From assembly GCF_000026225.1 (NCBI RefSeq), contig NC_011740.1:2604001-2668000 (forward strand): a DNA stretch of 64,000 nucleotides. Reading direction: 5' to 3'. The notes beneath the pieces were generated by a model that worked only from the letters and a program-made list of their open reading frames with translations, had not been told where the DNA came from and made no database searches. This document shows, in pieces, positions 39,798 to 49,640 of the stretch. Both the position numbers and the translations under genes were made by a program. The first letter of the stretch is position 1. Each line of letters opens with the position of its first letter. The stretch is from Escherichia fergusonii ATCC 35469 (lineage in GTDB: Bacteria > Pseudomonadota > Gammaproteobacteria > Enterobacterales > Enterobacteriaceae).

Positions 39798-40070
39798 TTA
39801 GTTTACCGCGTCTTTCAGTGCTTTACCCGCACGGAAGCTCGGTACTTTAGCAGCAGCGATGGTGATCTCTTTACCGGTTTGCGGGTTGCGACCAGTACGG
39901 GCAGCACGCTCTTTAACAGCAAAAGTACCAAAACCTACCAGCGCTACGTCATCCCCTTCTTTCAGAGACTCAGTAACGGAAGCAATAATCGCGTCTAAAG
40001 CACGTCCAGCAGCTGCTTTAGAGATATCAGCCCCTGCAGCAATCTTGTCGATCAGTTGAGATTTATTCAC
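39798..40070 (-). CDS. hupB: DNA-binding protein HU-beta
   Basis: Nucleoid protein of 90 residues that bends DNA as HU alpha-beta heterodimers. It starts at GTG, as in K-12 ([18 protein letters not shown]). The IHF/HU signature [20 protein letters not shown] holds the DNA-intercalating Pro. It sits between lon and ppiD. Confidence 0.98.
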
Positions 40071-40210
40071 TCTTCTCTTCCTCTTATATAATGAAAAACG
40101 TACCAGAATCCTTCAAAGTGCAACCGCGCAGCAGTTATATCAGGCCTGACATGCCCTTACAACACCTGTTAATAGCGACAGGTCTGAATAAGCGTTTAAA
40201 TTAGCGGTAC

Positions 40211-40247
40211 AAAAAAAGGCTGGCAAGTGCCAAATGGCGTGCCAGCC
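40211..40247 (-). terminator. Terminator of lon
   Basis: GGCTGGCA/TGCCAGCC stem with a 14-nt loop, followed on the minus strand by seven T. Confidence 0.9.
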
Positions 40248-40279
40248 CTGTTTTTATTAGTGCATTTTGCGCGAGGTCA

Positions 40280-42634
40280 CTATTTTGCGCTTACAACCTG
40301 CATTCCGGACGGTTCATTTTGCAGCGCAAGACTCAGAACTTCCTCAATGCGCTTCACAGGATGAATATCCAGATCGGCAATCACGTTGTCAGGAATCTCT
40401 TCCAGATCACGTTTATTTTCGTAAGGAATTAACACCGTTTTAATTCCACCACGATGCGCCGCCAGCAGTTTTTCTTTCAAACCACCGATAGGCAGTACCT
40501 GACCACGCAGAGTGATCTCACCGGTCATTGCCACATCGGCACGAACCGGGTTACCGGTCAGGCAAGAAACCAGCGCGGTGCACATAGCAATACCGGCACT
40601 CGGACCATCTTTTGGCGTCGCACCTTCCGGTACGTGGACGTGAATGTCGCGTTTTTCGTAAAAATCAGGGTTGATCCCCAGTTTTTCCGCACGCGCACGA
40701 ACCACCGTTAACGCCGCCTGAATGGACTCTTGCATTACTTCGCCGAGCGAACCGGTATAGGTCAGTTTGCCTTTACCCGGAACGCACGCGGTTTCAATGG
40801 TCAGCAAGTCACCGCCCACTTCCGTCCACGCCAGACCAGTTACCTGACCGACACGGTTTTCGTTATCCGCGCGACCATAGTCGAAACGCTGAACACCGAG
40901 ATAGTCGTGCAGGTTATCGCCGTTAATTTCGATATGTTTTAAAGACTTATCGAGCAACAACTGCTTAACCGCTTTGCGGCACAGTTTGGAGATTTCACGC
41001 TCCAGACCACGCACGCCCGCCTCACGGGTGTAATAACGAATAATGCCGATAATGGCGCTATCGTCGACGGTCAGCTCACCTTTTTTCAGTGCATTACGTT
41101 CAATCTGCTTCGGCAGCAGGTGACGTTTGGCGATGTTCAGTTTTTCATCTTCGGTATAACCGGAGAGGCGAATCACTTCCATACGATCCAACAGCGGTGC
41201 CGGAATGTTCATGGAGTTCGACGTCGCGACAAACATCACGTCGCTGAGATCGTAATCCACTTCCAGGTAGTGGTCGCTGAAGGCTACGTTCTGCTCTGGA
41301 TCCAGCACTTCAAGCAGTGCGGAGGCCGGATCGCCACGCATGTCAGAAGACATTTTGTCGATCTCATCGAGCAGGAACAGCGGGTTTTTAACGCCCACTT
41401 TCGCCATTTTCTGGATCAATTTACCCGGCATAGAACCGATGTAAGTACGGCGGTGACCACGGATTTCCGCTTCATCACGCACGCCACCCAGCGCCATACG
41501 GACATATTTACGCCCGGTGGCTTTGGCGATGGACTGACCCAGGGAGGTTTTACCTACCCCCGGCGGCCCTACCAGGCAGAGGATCGGTCCCTTGATTTTG
41601 TTGACACGGCTTTGAACCGCAAGATACTCAAGGATGCGATCTTTCACGCGCTCCAGACCATAATGGTCGGTATCAAGGATTTCCTGCGCCTGACGCAGGT
41701 CTTTTTTGACCTTGCTACGCGCATTCCACGGCACCTGTACCATCCAGTCGATATAACCACGCACTACGGTCGCTTCTGCCGACATCGGAGACATCATTTT
41801 CAGCTTCTGCAGCTCTGCTTCCGCTTTCTCTTTTGCCTCTTTCGGCATTTTCGCCGCGTCGATTTTGCGCTTCAGGGCTTCGTTTTCGTCCGGCGCGTCG
41901 TCCATTTCGCCGAGTTCTTTCTGAATAGCTTTCATTTGCTCGTTCAGATAGTACTCACGCTGGGATTTCTCCATCTGCTTTTTAACCCGGTTGCGAATGC
42001 GTTTCTCAACCTGCAGCAGATCGATTTCCGATTCCATCATTGCCATCAAATATTCCAGACGTTCGTTAACGTCGGACATCTCAAGCACGGACTGTTTGTC
42101 AGCCAGTTTCAGCGGCATATGCGCAGCAATGGTATCCGCCAGACGCGCCGGATCGTCGATGCTATTTAGCGACGTCAGTACTTCTGGTGGGATTTTTTTG
42201 TTCAGCTTGATGTAGCCTTCGAACTGGCTGATTGCAGTACGCACCAGCACTTCCTGTTCGCGCTCATCAATGGTTGGTGAATCGAGATATTCAGCTTTTG
42301 CAGAAAAATGCTCGCCGTTATCAGAAAGCGCAGAAATACGCGCACGCTGTAACCCCTCGACCAGCACTTTGACGGTGCCGTCTGGCAGTTTCAGCATCTG
42401 CAATATCGAGGCCACGGTACCGACAGTGAACATATCGTTAACACCCGGCTCATCCGTTGATGCTTCTTTCTGGGCGACCAGCATAATTTTCTTATCATGG
42501 TCCATAGCCGCTTCCAGACAACGGATAGATTTTTCCCGCCCTACAAATAAGGGTATGACCATGTGCGGATAAACCACCACATCGCGCAGCGGCAATACGG
42601 GGATTTCAATGCGTTCAGAACGCTCAGGATTCAT
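40280..42634 (-). CDS. lon: ATP-dependent protease Lon
   Basis: Hexameric AAA+ serine protease that degrades misfolded proteins and regulators such as SulA and RcsA. Length is 784 residues. N-terminal LAN domain, Walker A GPPGVGKTS near 356-364, Walker B FLLDEIDKM, and the Ser-Lys protease dyad with the Ser in PKDGPSAGIAM (about 679). The ATG at 42634 matches the known start; an in-frame extension to 42679 is rejected. Confidence 0.98.
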   Translation of the reverse strand: MNPERSERIEIPVLPLRDVVVYPHMVIPLFVGREKSIRCLEAAMDHDKKIMLVAQKEASTDEPGVNDMFTVGTVASILQMLKLPDGTVKVLVEGLQRARISALSDNGEHFSAKAEYLDSPTIDEREQEVLVRTAISQFEGYIKLNKKIPPEVLTSLNSIDDPARLADTIAAHMPLKLADKQSVLEMSDVNERLEYLMAMMESEIDLLQVEKRIRNRVKKQMEKSQREYYLNEQMKAIQKELGEMDDAPDENEALKRKIDAAKMPKEAKEKAEAELQKLKMMSPMSAEATVVRGYIDWMVQVPWNARSKVKKDLRQAQEILDTDHYGLERVKDRILEYLAVQSRVNKIKGPILCLVGPPGVGKTSLGQSIAKATGRKYVRMALGGVRDEAEIRGHRRTYIGSMPGKLIQKMAKVGVKNPLFLLDEIDKMSSDMRGDPASALLEVLDPEQNVAFSDHYLEVDYDLSDVMFVATSNSMNIPAPLLDRMEVIRLSGYTEDEKLNIAKRHLLPKQIERNALKKGELTVDDSAIIGIIRYYTREAGVRGLEREISKLCRKAVKQLLLDKSLKHIEINGDNLHDYLGVQRFDYGRADNENRVGQVTGLAWTEVGGDLLTIETACVPGKGKLTYTGSLGEVMQESIQAALTVVRARAEKLGINPDFYEKRDIHVHVPEGATPKDGPSAGIAMCTALVSCLTGNPVRADVAMTGEITLRGQVLPIGGLKEKLLAAHRGGIKTVLIPYENKRDLEEIPDNVIADLDIHPVKRIEEVLSLALQNEPSGMQVVSAK

Positions 42635-42719
42635 AGAGCTCTCTCTTAGTTTAGTGTCCGCCAGGTAAACAGATGGCACGACTGTGCTTCATGTCATCTT
42701 TTAACATGTGTGTCAGTAT

Positions 42720-42745
42720 ATGGGGATGTTTCCCCCACATTCAAC
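42720..42745 (-). promoter_or_regulatory. Sigma-32 heat-shock promoter of lon
   Basis: On the minus strand GTTGAA and CCCCAT are spaced by 14 bp, about 85 bp before the lon ATG. Confidence 0.85.
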
Positions 42746-42765
42746 GCCGGGAATAGCGGAAAAAT

Positions 42766-42793
42766 AAAAGGGGAGATGTATTCCCCCCTTTTT
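42766..42793 (-). terminator. Terminator of clpX
   Basis: AAAAGGGG pairing with CCCCTTTT around a loop, with T-rich sequence after it on the minus strand, 28 bp past the clpX stop. A small RNA (SraA) has been reported from this gap in K-12; I cannot fix its ends here. Confidence 0.8.
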
Positions 42794-42820
42794 GATAAAC
42801 CAACGTTATGGATTGGTGAA

Positions 42821-44095
42821 TTATTCGCCAGATGCCTGCTGTGCTTCTGGTTTACCATAAATCAGCAGAGGCTTACTTTGGCCTTCAATGACTGACTCAT
42901 CGATAACCACTTTTTCCACATCTTCCATCGACGGCAGATCGTACATGGTATCCAGCAATGCAGCTTCTACGATTGAACGCAGACCACGGGCACCGGTTTT
43001 ACGCGCCATCGCTTTCTTAGCGATAGCATCCAGTGCCTCGTCACGGAATTCCAGATCCACGCCTTCCAGATTAAACAGCGCCTGATACTGCTTGGTCAGG
43101 GCGTTTTTCGGTTCTTTGAGGATCTGAATCAGAGCTTCTTCGCTCAGCTCATTCAGCGTTGCTACAACCGGCAGACGACCGATAAACTCAGGGATCAAAC
43201 CAAATTTGATCAGATCTTCCGGCTCAACCTGCGCCAGCAGTTCACCTTCACTTGCTTTGTCAGACTTCGCTTTTACCGTTGCGCCAAAACCAATACCGGA
43301 GCCAGTTTCAACACGATGAGAAATCACTTTATCCAGACCGGCAAACGCACCGCCACAGATAAACAGGATCTTGGATGTATCAACCTGCAAGAATTCCTGC
43401 TGCGGATGTTTACGCCCACCTTGCGGAGGAACGGCAGCAACAGTACCTTCGATCAGTTTCAACAGTGCCTGCTGTACGCCTTCACCGGAAACGTCTCGGG
43501 TAATGGACGGGTTGTCAGACTTACGAGAAATCTTGTCGATTTCATCGATGTAGACAATACCGCGCTGTGCTTTCTGTACGTCGTAATCGCATTTCTGCAA
43601 CAGCTTCTGAATGATGTTTTCAACGTCTTCGCCCACATAACCGGCTTCGGTCAGCGTGGTTGCGTCGGCCATGGTGAACGGGACATCCAGCAGACGTGCC
43701 AGCGTTTCAGCCAGCAGCGTTTTACCGGAACCGGTCGGACCGATCAGCAGAATGTTACTTTTGCCCAACTCGACGCCATTGCTGGTATCGCCGTTGCGCA
43801 GACGTTTGTAATGGTTGTATACCGCGACCGCCAGCACTTTTTTCGCCTGTTCCTGACCGATAACGTAATCGTCCAGGTGGTGGCGAATTTCATGCGGCGT
43901 CGGTAGCGCACTGCGTTCACGATGCGGTGCAACTTCTTTAATCTCTTCGCGAATGATGTCATTACATAAATCGACACATTCGTCGCAGATATACACGGAT
44001 GGACCGGCAATCAGCTTGCGCACTTCATGCTGGCTTTTGCCGCAAAAAGAGCAGTACAACAGTTTGCCTGAGCCATCTTTGCGTTTATCTGTCAT
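42821..44095 (-). CDS. clpX: ClpXP unfoldase subunit ClpX
   Basis: AAA+ unfoldase of 424 residues that recognises ssrA-tagged and other substrates and feeds ClpP. The N-terminal zinc domain has Cys15, Cys18, Cys37 and Cys40. Walker A is GPTGSGKT (about 119-126) and Walker B IVYIDEIDK. The IGF loop (GSGIGFGATV) for docking ClpP and the GYVG pore loop are present. Downstream of clpP in one operon, 125 bp apart. Confidence 0.98.
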   Translation of the reverse strand: MTDKRKDGSGKLLYCSFCGKSQHEVRKLIAGPSVYICDECVDLCNDIIREEIKEVAPHRERSALPTPHEIRHHLDDYVIGQEQAKKVLAVAVYNHYKRLRNGDTSNGVELGKSNILLIGPTGSGKTLLAETLARLLDVPFTMADATTLTEAGYVGEDVENIIQKLLQKCDYDVQKAQRGIVYIDEIDKISRKSDNPSITRDVSGEGVQQALLKLIEGTVAAVPPQGGRKHPQQEFLQVDTSKILFICGGAFAGLDKVISHRVETGSGIGFGATVKAKSDKASEGELLAQVEPEDLIKFGLIPEFIGRLPVVATLNELSEEALIQILKEPKNALTKQYQALFNLEGVDLEFRDEALDAIAKKAMARKTGARGLRSIVEAALLDTMYDLPSMEDVEKVVIDESVIEGQSKPLLIYGKPEAQQASGE

Positions 44096-44220
44096 GGGTC
44101 AAAACCTCTTCTTTGTTCTTTGTGCCGCACACGACGACGCAAATGCCATTCTCAGGCGCAAGCCGCTTACAGCGTTGTGCCGCCCAGGATAAGTATAGCG
44201 GTACAGTTGCGCCTGTGGCA

Positions 44221-44844
44221 TCAATTACGATGGGTCAGAATCGAGTCGACAAGGCCGTATTCCACTGCCTCAGGAGCAGAGAGGAAACGATCGCGCTCAG
44301 TATCACGTTCAATCTGTTCTAATGATTGACCCGTATGAAGCGCCATAAGTTCATTCATACGCCCTTTAACTTTCAGAATTTCACGGGCATGAATTTCGAT
44401 ATCGGTCGCCTGGCCCTGGTAGCCGCCCAGCGGTTGGTGAATCATCACGCGCGAATTCGGCAAGCAGAAACGTTTACCTTTTGCCCCTGCAGTCAGCAGG
44501 AACGCGCCCATAGAGGCCGCCTGGCCCATACAGATAGTGCTGACGTCCGGTTTAATGAACTGCATGGTGTCATAAATAGACATCCCGGCAGTGATTACGC
44601 CGCCAGGGGAGTTAATGTACAGATAGATATCTTTTTCCGGATTTTCCGCTTCCAGGAACAGCATCTGCGCCACAATCAGGTTTGCCATGTGGTCTTCAAC
44701 CTGGCCGGTCAGAAAAATGACGCGTTCCTTAAGTAGACGAGAGTAGATATCAAAAGAGCGCTCGCCGCGTGAGGTCTGTTCAATGACCATCGGCACCAGC
44801 GCCATATGGGGTGCAAAGTTATCTCGTTCGCCGCTGTATGACAT
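44221..44844 (-). CDS. clpP: ClpP serine protease
   Basis: Tetradecameric protease core used by ClpX and ClpA. It has 207 residues including a 14-residue propeptide removed by self-cleavage. Catalytic Ser111 (GQAASMGAF) and His136 (MIHQPLGG) are visible, with Asp185 in the expected region. First gene of clpPX. Confidence 0.98.
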   Translation of the reverse strand: MSYSGERDNFAPHMALVPMVIEQTSRGERSFDIYSRLLKERVIFLTGQVEDHMANLIVAQMLFLEAENPEKDIYLYINSPGGVITAGMSIYDTMQFIKPDVSTICMGQAASMGAFLLTAGAKGKRFCLPNSRVMIHQPLGGYQGQATDIEIHAREILKVKGRMNELMALHTGQSLEQIERDTERDRFLSAPEAVEYGLVDSILTHRN

Positions 44845-44924
44845 TTCCGTCTCCTGGATAAAATTGAAAAAACCTGCTGTACCGATTGTAACCTTATGGA
44901 CGGATTATCAGCTAGTCCCTCTGT

Positions 44925-44952
44925 TATGGGTACGGCATCGCCATAATTCAAG
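44925..44952 (-). promoter_or_regulatory. Sigma-32-type promoter of clpP
   Basis: On the minus strand CTTGAA is followed 15-16 bp later by ACCCATA, close to the sigma-32 -10 region. It lies about 80 bp upstream of clpP, in agreement with heat induction of clpPX. Confidence 0.7.
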
Positions 44953-45023
44953 CATAACAATCTTTTGTTGTTACGCTAACCCCGAAAAGCGGTTTTCGCG
45001 CACATCCATGCAAAATTCATGAC

Positions 45024-45055
45024 AAAAAAAAGCCCACCACCTGGAGGTGACGGGC
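45024..45055 (-). terminator. Terminator of tig
   Basis: GCCCGTCACCT pairing with AGGTGGTGGGC, followed by eight T on the minus strand, 33 bp past the tig stop. Confidence 0.88.
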
Positions 45056-45088
45056 CTTCGTGCGTAGTGCGCCTAACGGCTGCGCAGA

Positions 45089-46387
45089 TTACGCCTGCTG
45101 GTTCATCAGCTCGTTGAAAGTGGTTTCTTTTTCAGTCACTTTCGCTTTAGCCAGAACAGCTTCAACAGCTTGTTCTTCCAGTGCGACGTTACGCATGTTG
45201 TCCATCAGCTCTTTATTTTTGCTGTAGAACTCGATGACTTCTTTCGGATCTTCATACGCAGAAGCCATTTCTTCGATCAGGCCTTTCACACGCTCTTCGT
45301 CAGCTTTCAGCTCGTTGGTGCGGATTACTTCGCCCAGCAGCAGGCCAACAACTACGCGGCGTTTAGCTTGTTCTTCGAACAGTTCACGCGGCAGTTCCAG
45401 AGCCTGTTTCTCGTTGCCGCCGAAACGCTGTGCAGCCTGGCGACGCAGAACGTCGATTTCGCTGTCGATCAGTGCAGCTGGTACGTCGATGTCGTTAGCT
45501 TTTACCAGGCCTTCGATCGCCTGAGATTTAACACGGTTACGTACGGCGCCTTTCAGCTCGCGTTCCATGTTTTTACGTACTTCAGCACGCAGACCTTCAA
45601 CAGAACCATCTTCAACGCCGAAACGTTTGATAAAATCTTCGGTCAGTTCCGGCAGTTCACGCTCTTCAACTTTTTTCAGGTTGATAGCGAATTTCGCCGC
45701 TTTACCTTTCAGGTTTTCAGCGTGGTAGTCTTCCGGGAAGGTCACGTCGATGGTGAACTCTTCGCCAGCTTTGTGACCTTTGATACCGTCTTCAAAGCCT
45801 GGGATCATGCGACCCTGACCCATCGCCAGTACGAAATCAGACGCTTTACCGCCTTCGAATTCTTCGCCGTCTACAGAACCGGTGAAGTCGATGGTAACGC
45901 GGTCTTCTGCATCAGCAGCGCCATCTTTCTCTTTCCAGGTAGCCTGCTGTTTACGCAGAGTATCCAGCATCATGTCTACATCAGCGTCGGTCACTTCAAC
46001 AATCGGTTTTTCAACTTCGATCGTTTCCAGGTCTTTCAGCTCAATTTCCGGATAAACTTCAAACTCTACAGCGTAGGTGAAGTCTTCACCTGGTTTGTAT
46101 TCGCCCGGAACGTAGTTCGGTGCGCCAGCCGGATTGATTTTTTCTTTGATGATCGCATCGATGAAGTGACGGCTCATCAGATCGCCCAGAACGTCCTGGC
46201 GTACAGACGCACCATAACGCTGAGCAACAATATTCATCGGTACTTTGCCTTTGCGGAAGCCGTCAATACGCACTTTCTTCGCTACGTTGACCAGCTCGCT
46301 TTTAACAGCGGTCTCGATGCTGTCAGCAGCGATTGTAATCGTTACACGGCGGCCAAGGCCTTGAGTGGTTTCAACTGAAACTTGCAT
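45089..46387 (-). CDS. tig: Trigger factor
   Basis: Ribosome-bound chaperone and prolyl isomerase, first to meet nascent chains. It has 432 residues. The ribosome-docking signature is GFRKGKVP (about 43-50), then an FKBP-type PPIase domain (about 150-240) and a long helical C-terminal chaperone cradle. Upstream of clpP on the same strand, in the conserved tig-clpP-clpX-lon order. Confidence 0.97.
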   Translation of the reverse strand: MQVSVETTQGLGRRVTITIAADSIETAVKSELVNVAKKVRIDGFRKGKVPMNIVAQRYGASVRQDVLGDLMSRHFIDAIIKEKINPAGAPNYVPGEYKPGEDFTYAVEFEVYPEIELKDLETIEVEKPIVEVTDADVDMMLDTLRKQQATWKEKDGAADAEDRVTIDFTGSVDGEEFEGGKASDFVLAMGQGRMIPGFEDGIKGHKAGEEFTIDVTFPEDYHAENLKGKAAKFAINLKKVEERELPELTEDFIKRFGVEDGSVEGLRAEVRKNMERELKGAVRNRVKSQAIEGLVKANDIDVPAALIDSEIDVLRRQAAQRFGGNEKQALELPRELFEEQAKRRVVVGLLLGEVIRTNELKADEERVKGLIEEMASAYEDPKEVIEFYSKNKELMDNMRNVALEEQAVEAVLAKAKVTEKETTFNELMNQQA

Positions 46388-46727
46388 CTTGTTACCTCAA
46401 AAAATCACAGTGCTCGGTCAACTCTACCCCGCAAGCACAGGTAGTTGGCTTCGCGGAACCGGGATGTTCTCGTAAACAATCACATTCCCTGTCGCCAGAA
46501 TCATCCCGAAACATTCAAATAAGACGCGGCATTATAGCGGCATCACTTATATGAGTCGAGAACGGTTATTGCCCGATGCTGCGGCTTTTTTCACATTTCC
46601 CGGCTTCTTTTTGCCTGAACTCTCGACAACAAGTATAAAATTCCGACAAAAAAAACGGCCCGCAGGCCGTTTCGTCAAACTCGGTAGCAACATACTGGAA
46701 ATACAGCGGATGTTGCAAATACGTTTT

Positions 46728-47045
46728 CTACGCTATGCTACCTGCTCCACGGCAGGGGGGTGATGCGAAGACGGTATCCTGCAAGCTTTCCCACTCCTTT
46801 ATGGTGTAGGTATGCAGAGCCAGCGCATGTACGGTTGTGGAGAGTTCCTCCGCCAGGGTGCTGTAAATCATTCGGTGACGATTCAAAAAGCGCTCACCTG
46901 TAAAGCGATCACTAACCAGCACAACTTTAAAATGGCTTTCAGAGCCCGCCGGGACATTGTGACGATAGCTTTCATCCACTACTTCGAGGAAAACAGGTTG
47001 GAACGCTGCCCTTAACTTATCTTCTATCCGCTCACGTATCATCAT
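46728..47045 (-). CDS. bolA: BolA morphogene regulator
   Basis: Stationary-phase and stress regulator of 105 residues that rounds cell shape, acts on transcription, and binds Fe-S clusters with monothiol glutaredoxin. The conserved BolA/IbaG core includes FKVVLVSDRFTGERFLNRHR and HALALHTYT. A GGAGGAG site precedes ATG ATG; a longer frame to 47081 is rejected. Confidence 0.96.
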   Translation of the reverse strand: MMIRERIEDKLRAAFQPVFLEVVDESYRHNVPAGSESHFKVVLVSDRFTGERFLNRHRMIYSTLAEELSTTVHALALHTYTIKEWESLQDTVFASPPCRGAGSIA

Positions 47046-47090
47046 GAAATATCTCCTCCGACAACGCTGAGATGTCCCCATCCCTTTAAA

Positions 47091-47099
47091 TATTAGCCG
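47091..47099 (-). promoter_or_regulatory. Gearbox-type promoter of bolA
   Basis: CGGCTAATA on the minus strand, 46 bp before the bolA ATG, resembles the gearbox -10 (CGGCAAGTA) described for the growth-rate-inverse bolA promoter. The -35 is not obvious. The rest of the 302-bp gap to yajG contains no ORF I can support. Confidence 0.55.
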
Positions 47100-47347
47100 C
47101 TTTTACCGTTTCCATTACACATTGACAACAAATATTTAGCTTTCATCTGATTTTTTCTCTCAAACGTTTGAAGTTTACTGATTTATAAACGGTGAGGAAT
47201 GTAAAACGACGGTCATCGTTTTTCGAAGGGTCATTAAACGGACAACACCGTGAATTTAGATTCTTTACCCACTTCCCCTCGCCGTTAGCGATGTTATGAT
47301 GGCGGGAATTTTTTCTACTACGCCAAAGAGTCACTGAGAGCACCAAC

Positions 47348-47926
47348 ATGTTAAAAAAAATCCTCTTTCCCTTAATCACAATGGTTATGCTGGCAGGATG
47401 CGCAACACCACCAACTACGATTGAAGTCTCCCCGACGATGACACTGCCGCAACAAGATCCAAGCCTGATGGGCGTGACCGTAAGCATTAACGGTGCAGAT
47501 CAACGTCCGGACCAGGCTCTGGCAAAAGTCACCCGTGATAACCAAATCGTTACCCTGACCGCATCCCGCGATTTGCGCTTCCTGCTGCAAGAAGTGCTGG
47601 AAAAACAAATGACCGCGCGCGGTTATATGGTTGGTCCTAACGGCGCAGTAAACCTGCAGATCATTGTTAACCAGTTGTATGCCGATGTTTCTCAGGGCAA
47701 CGTGCGTTACAACATCGCAACCAAAGCCGATATCGCCATCATTGCCACTGCCGCAAACGGCAACAAGATGACCAAAAACTACCGTGCTAATTACTCCGTA
47801 GAAGGCGCTTTCCAGGCTACCAACAAAAATATCGCCAATGCGGTTAATACCGTGCTGACCGATACCATTGCTGATATGTCTCAGGACACCAGCGTCCACG
47901 AGTTTATCAAGCAGAACGCCCGTTAA
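47348..47926 (+). CDS. yajG: Lipoprotein YajG
   Basis: Predicted lipoprotein of 192 residues with lipobox ending at Cys18 (MLAGC). The mature domain is alpha/beta and conserved in enterics; function is not settled. It is the first gene of the yajG-ampG pair, 43 bp ahead of ampG, divergent from bolA. Confidence 0.94.
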   Translation: MLKKILFPLITMVMLAGCATPPTTIEVSPTMTLPQQDPSLMGVTVSINGADQRPDQALAKVTRDNQIVTLTASRDLRFLLQEVLEKQMTARGYMVGPNGAVNLQIIVNQLYADVSQGNVRYNIATKADIAIIATAANGNKMTKNYRANYSVEGAFQATNKNIANAVNTVLTDTIADMSQDTSVHEFIKQNAR

Positions 47927-47969
47927 TTTCTGCCCTCTGGCCCGGTGAATGCCGGGCCTGTAGAAGCCC

Positions 47970-49445
47970 ATGTCCAGTCATTATTTACGCATTTTTCAGC
48001 AACCGCGCTCAGCAATCTTACTGATTCTGGGGTTTGCCTCTGGTTTACCGCTTGCCCTGACGTCCGGTACGTTACAGGCGTGGATGACCGTCGAAAATAT
48101 CGATCTGAAAACTATCGGTTTCTTCTCCCTTGTTGGTCAGGCCTATGTTTTCAAATTTTTATGGTCTCCGGTAATGGATCGCTACACGCCGCCATTTTTA
48201 GGGCGACGTCGTGGTTGGCTACTTACAACTCAAGTCTTTTTACTTATTGCCATCGCTGCAATGGGCTTTCTCGATCCGGCAACTAATCTCCGCTGGATGG
48301 CTGCTCTGGCAGTGGTGATCGCCTTTTGTTCAGCTTCTCAGGATATCGTCTTTGATGCCTGGAAAACCGATGTTTTACCCGCTGAAGAACGTGGTGCGGG
48401 CGCGGCAATCAGCGTACTCGGTTACCGTTTAGGGATGCTGGTTTCAGGTGGTTTAGCTTTATGGCTGGCAGATAAATGGCTGGGCTGGCAAGGCATGTAC
48501 TGGCTGATGGCGGCTCTGTTGATCCCCTGTATTATTGCGACGGTGCTTGCTCCAGAACCAACCGACACTATTCCAGTACCAAAAACGTTGGAACAAGCGG
48601 TTGTTGCGCCCCTGCGTGATTTCTTTGGTCGCAACAACGCGTGGCTAATTTTGTTGCTTATTGTGCTGTATAAACTGGGCGATGCCTTTGCCATGACTCT
48701 GACCACCACATTTTTAATTCGCGGTGTTGGGTTTGATGCTGGTGAAGTCGGTGTGGTCAACAAAACACTGGGATTGCTGGCAACCATAGTCGGTGCCTTG
48801 TACGGTGGCGTACTCATGCAGCGGTTATCACTGTTTCGTGCCTTGCTCATCTTCGGTATTTTGCAGGGGGCTTCCAACGCCGGTTATTGGTTGCTTTCAA
48901 TTACCGATAAACATCTTTACAGCATGGGTGCCGCCGTGTTTTTCGAAAACCTGTGCGGTGGAATGGGCACATCGGCGTTTGTCGCCCTGTTAATGACATT
49001 ATGTAATAAATCGTTTTCTGCGACCCAATTTGCCCTCCTTTCAGCACTATCGGCAGTGGGCCGCGTCTATGTCGGACCACTGGCTGGATGGTTTGTCGAA
49101 GCGCACGGCTGGCCAACTTTCTATTTGTTTACCGTTTTCGCGGCTATTCCTGGATTGCTTCTGTTACTGATTTGCCGGAAAACGCTGGAATTTTCATGGG
49201 AAAGAGAAAGTTTTATCCCTCGCACCGAATTTCAGGGAGCTTATCGTCTGGCGTTGAGAGTACTAATGGCAGGTTGTGGCGTTCTGGTGGGATGGCTACT
49301 TATGCTGGCCCTGGATGCTCTTGGGATAATTCACATCTCTTTCCTGACGGAGCTGCTGGAGATCGGTATTGTGGTCGCATTATGCGGCGTGTTTTTTGGC
49401 AGCTTGCTTGACTACCTGGCATTACGCAGAACCCATCTGACGTAA
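47970..49445 (+). CDS. ampG: Muropeptide permease AmpG
   Basis: MFS inner-membrane symporter that imports anhydromuropeptides for cell-wall recycling; in species with inducible ampC it also carries the inducing signal. Length is 491 residues and about 14 membrane segments, with MFS signature regions near DRYTPPFLGRRRGW. It follows yajG. A 640-bp gap separates it from cyoA. Confidence 0.96.
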   Translation: MSSHYLRIFQQPRSAILLILGFASGLPLALTSGTLQAWMTVENIDLKTIGFFSLVGQAYVFKFLWSPVMDRYTPPFLGRRRGWLLTTQVFLLIAIAAMGFLDPATNLRWMAALAVVIAFCSASQDIVFDAWKTDVLPAEERGAGAAISVLGYRLGMLVSGGLALWLADKWLGWQGMYWLMAALLIPCIIATVLAPEPTDTIPVPKTLEQAVVAPLRDFFGRNNAWLILLLIVLYKLGDAFAMTLTTTFLIRGVGFDAGEVGVVNKTLGLLATIVGALYGGVLMQRLSLFRALLIFGILQGASNAGYWLLSITDKHLYSMGAAVFFENLCGGMGTSAFVALLMTLCNKSFSATQFALLSALSAVGRVYVGPLAGWFVEAHGWPTFYLFTVFAAIPGLLLLLICRKTLEFSWERESFIPRTEFQGAYRLALRVLMAGCGVLVGWLLMLALDALGIIHISFLTELLEIGIVVALCGVFFGSLLDYLALRRTHLT

Positions 49446-49479
49446 TTTTCACCCAATGAGATCGTGTTAAAGCGTCAGA

Positions 49480-49640
49480 AACTGCAGCATGACGATATTA
49501 TGCTCTGGATAATTCGAGTTGCAGGACAAAACACCAGTGGCGTTTTGAACAGCGCTTGTGCTGACCCCGTAAGGCGTGAGGCTCATGGATGGGCCGAATA
49601 ACCCGCAACGCAATACATGCAACTTGCAGTATGACGATTA
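49480..49640 (-). repeat. RSA-like repeat with an unusual core, reverse orientation
   Basis: The outer parts (GGATAATTCGAGTTGCAGGA at 49507-49526 and ATGCAACTTGCAGTATGACGA around 49617-49637, shown in two pieces) match the two ends of the RSA repeat seen at 55021-55145, in opposite orientation. The roughly 80 bp core does not match it and carries TGACCCCGTAAGGCGTGAGG instead. A further partial end, CTGCAGCATGACGAT, lies just before it (49482-49496), suggesting a composite. Confidence 0.6.

Noticed and set aside
41120..42169. 349-codon open frame opposite lon
   Set aside because: Antisense shadow in the strongly codon-biased lon gene.
45170..46378. 402-codon open frame opposite tig
   Set aside because: Antisense shadow; Phe/Val-rich and without homology.
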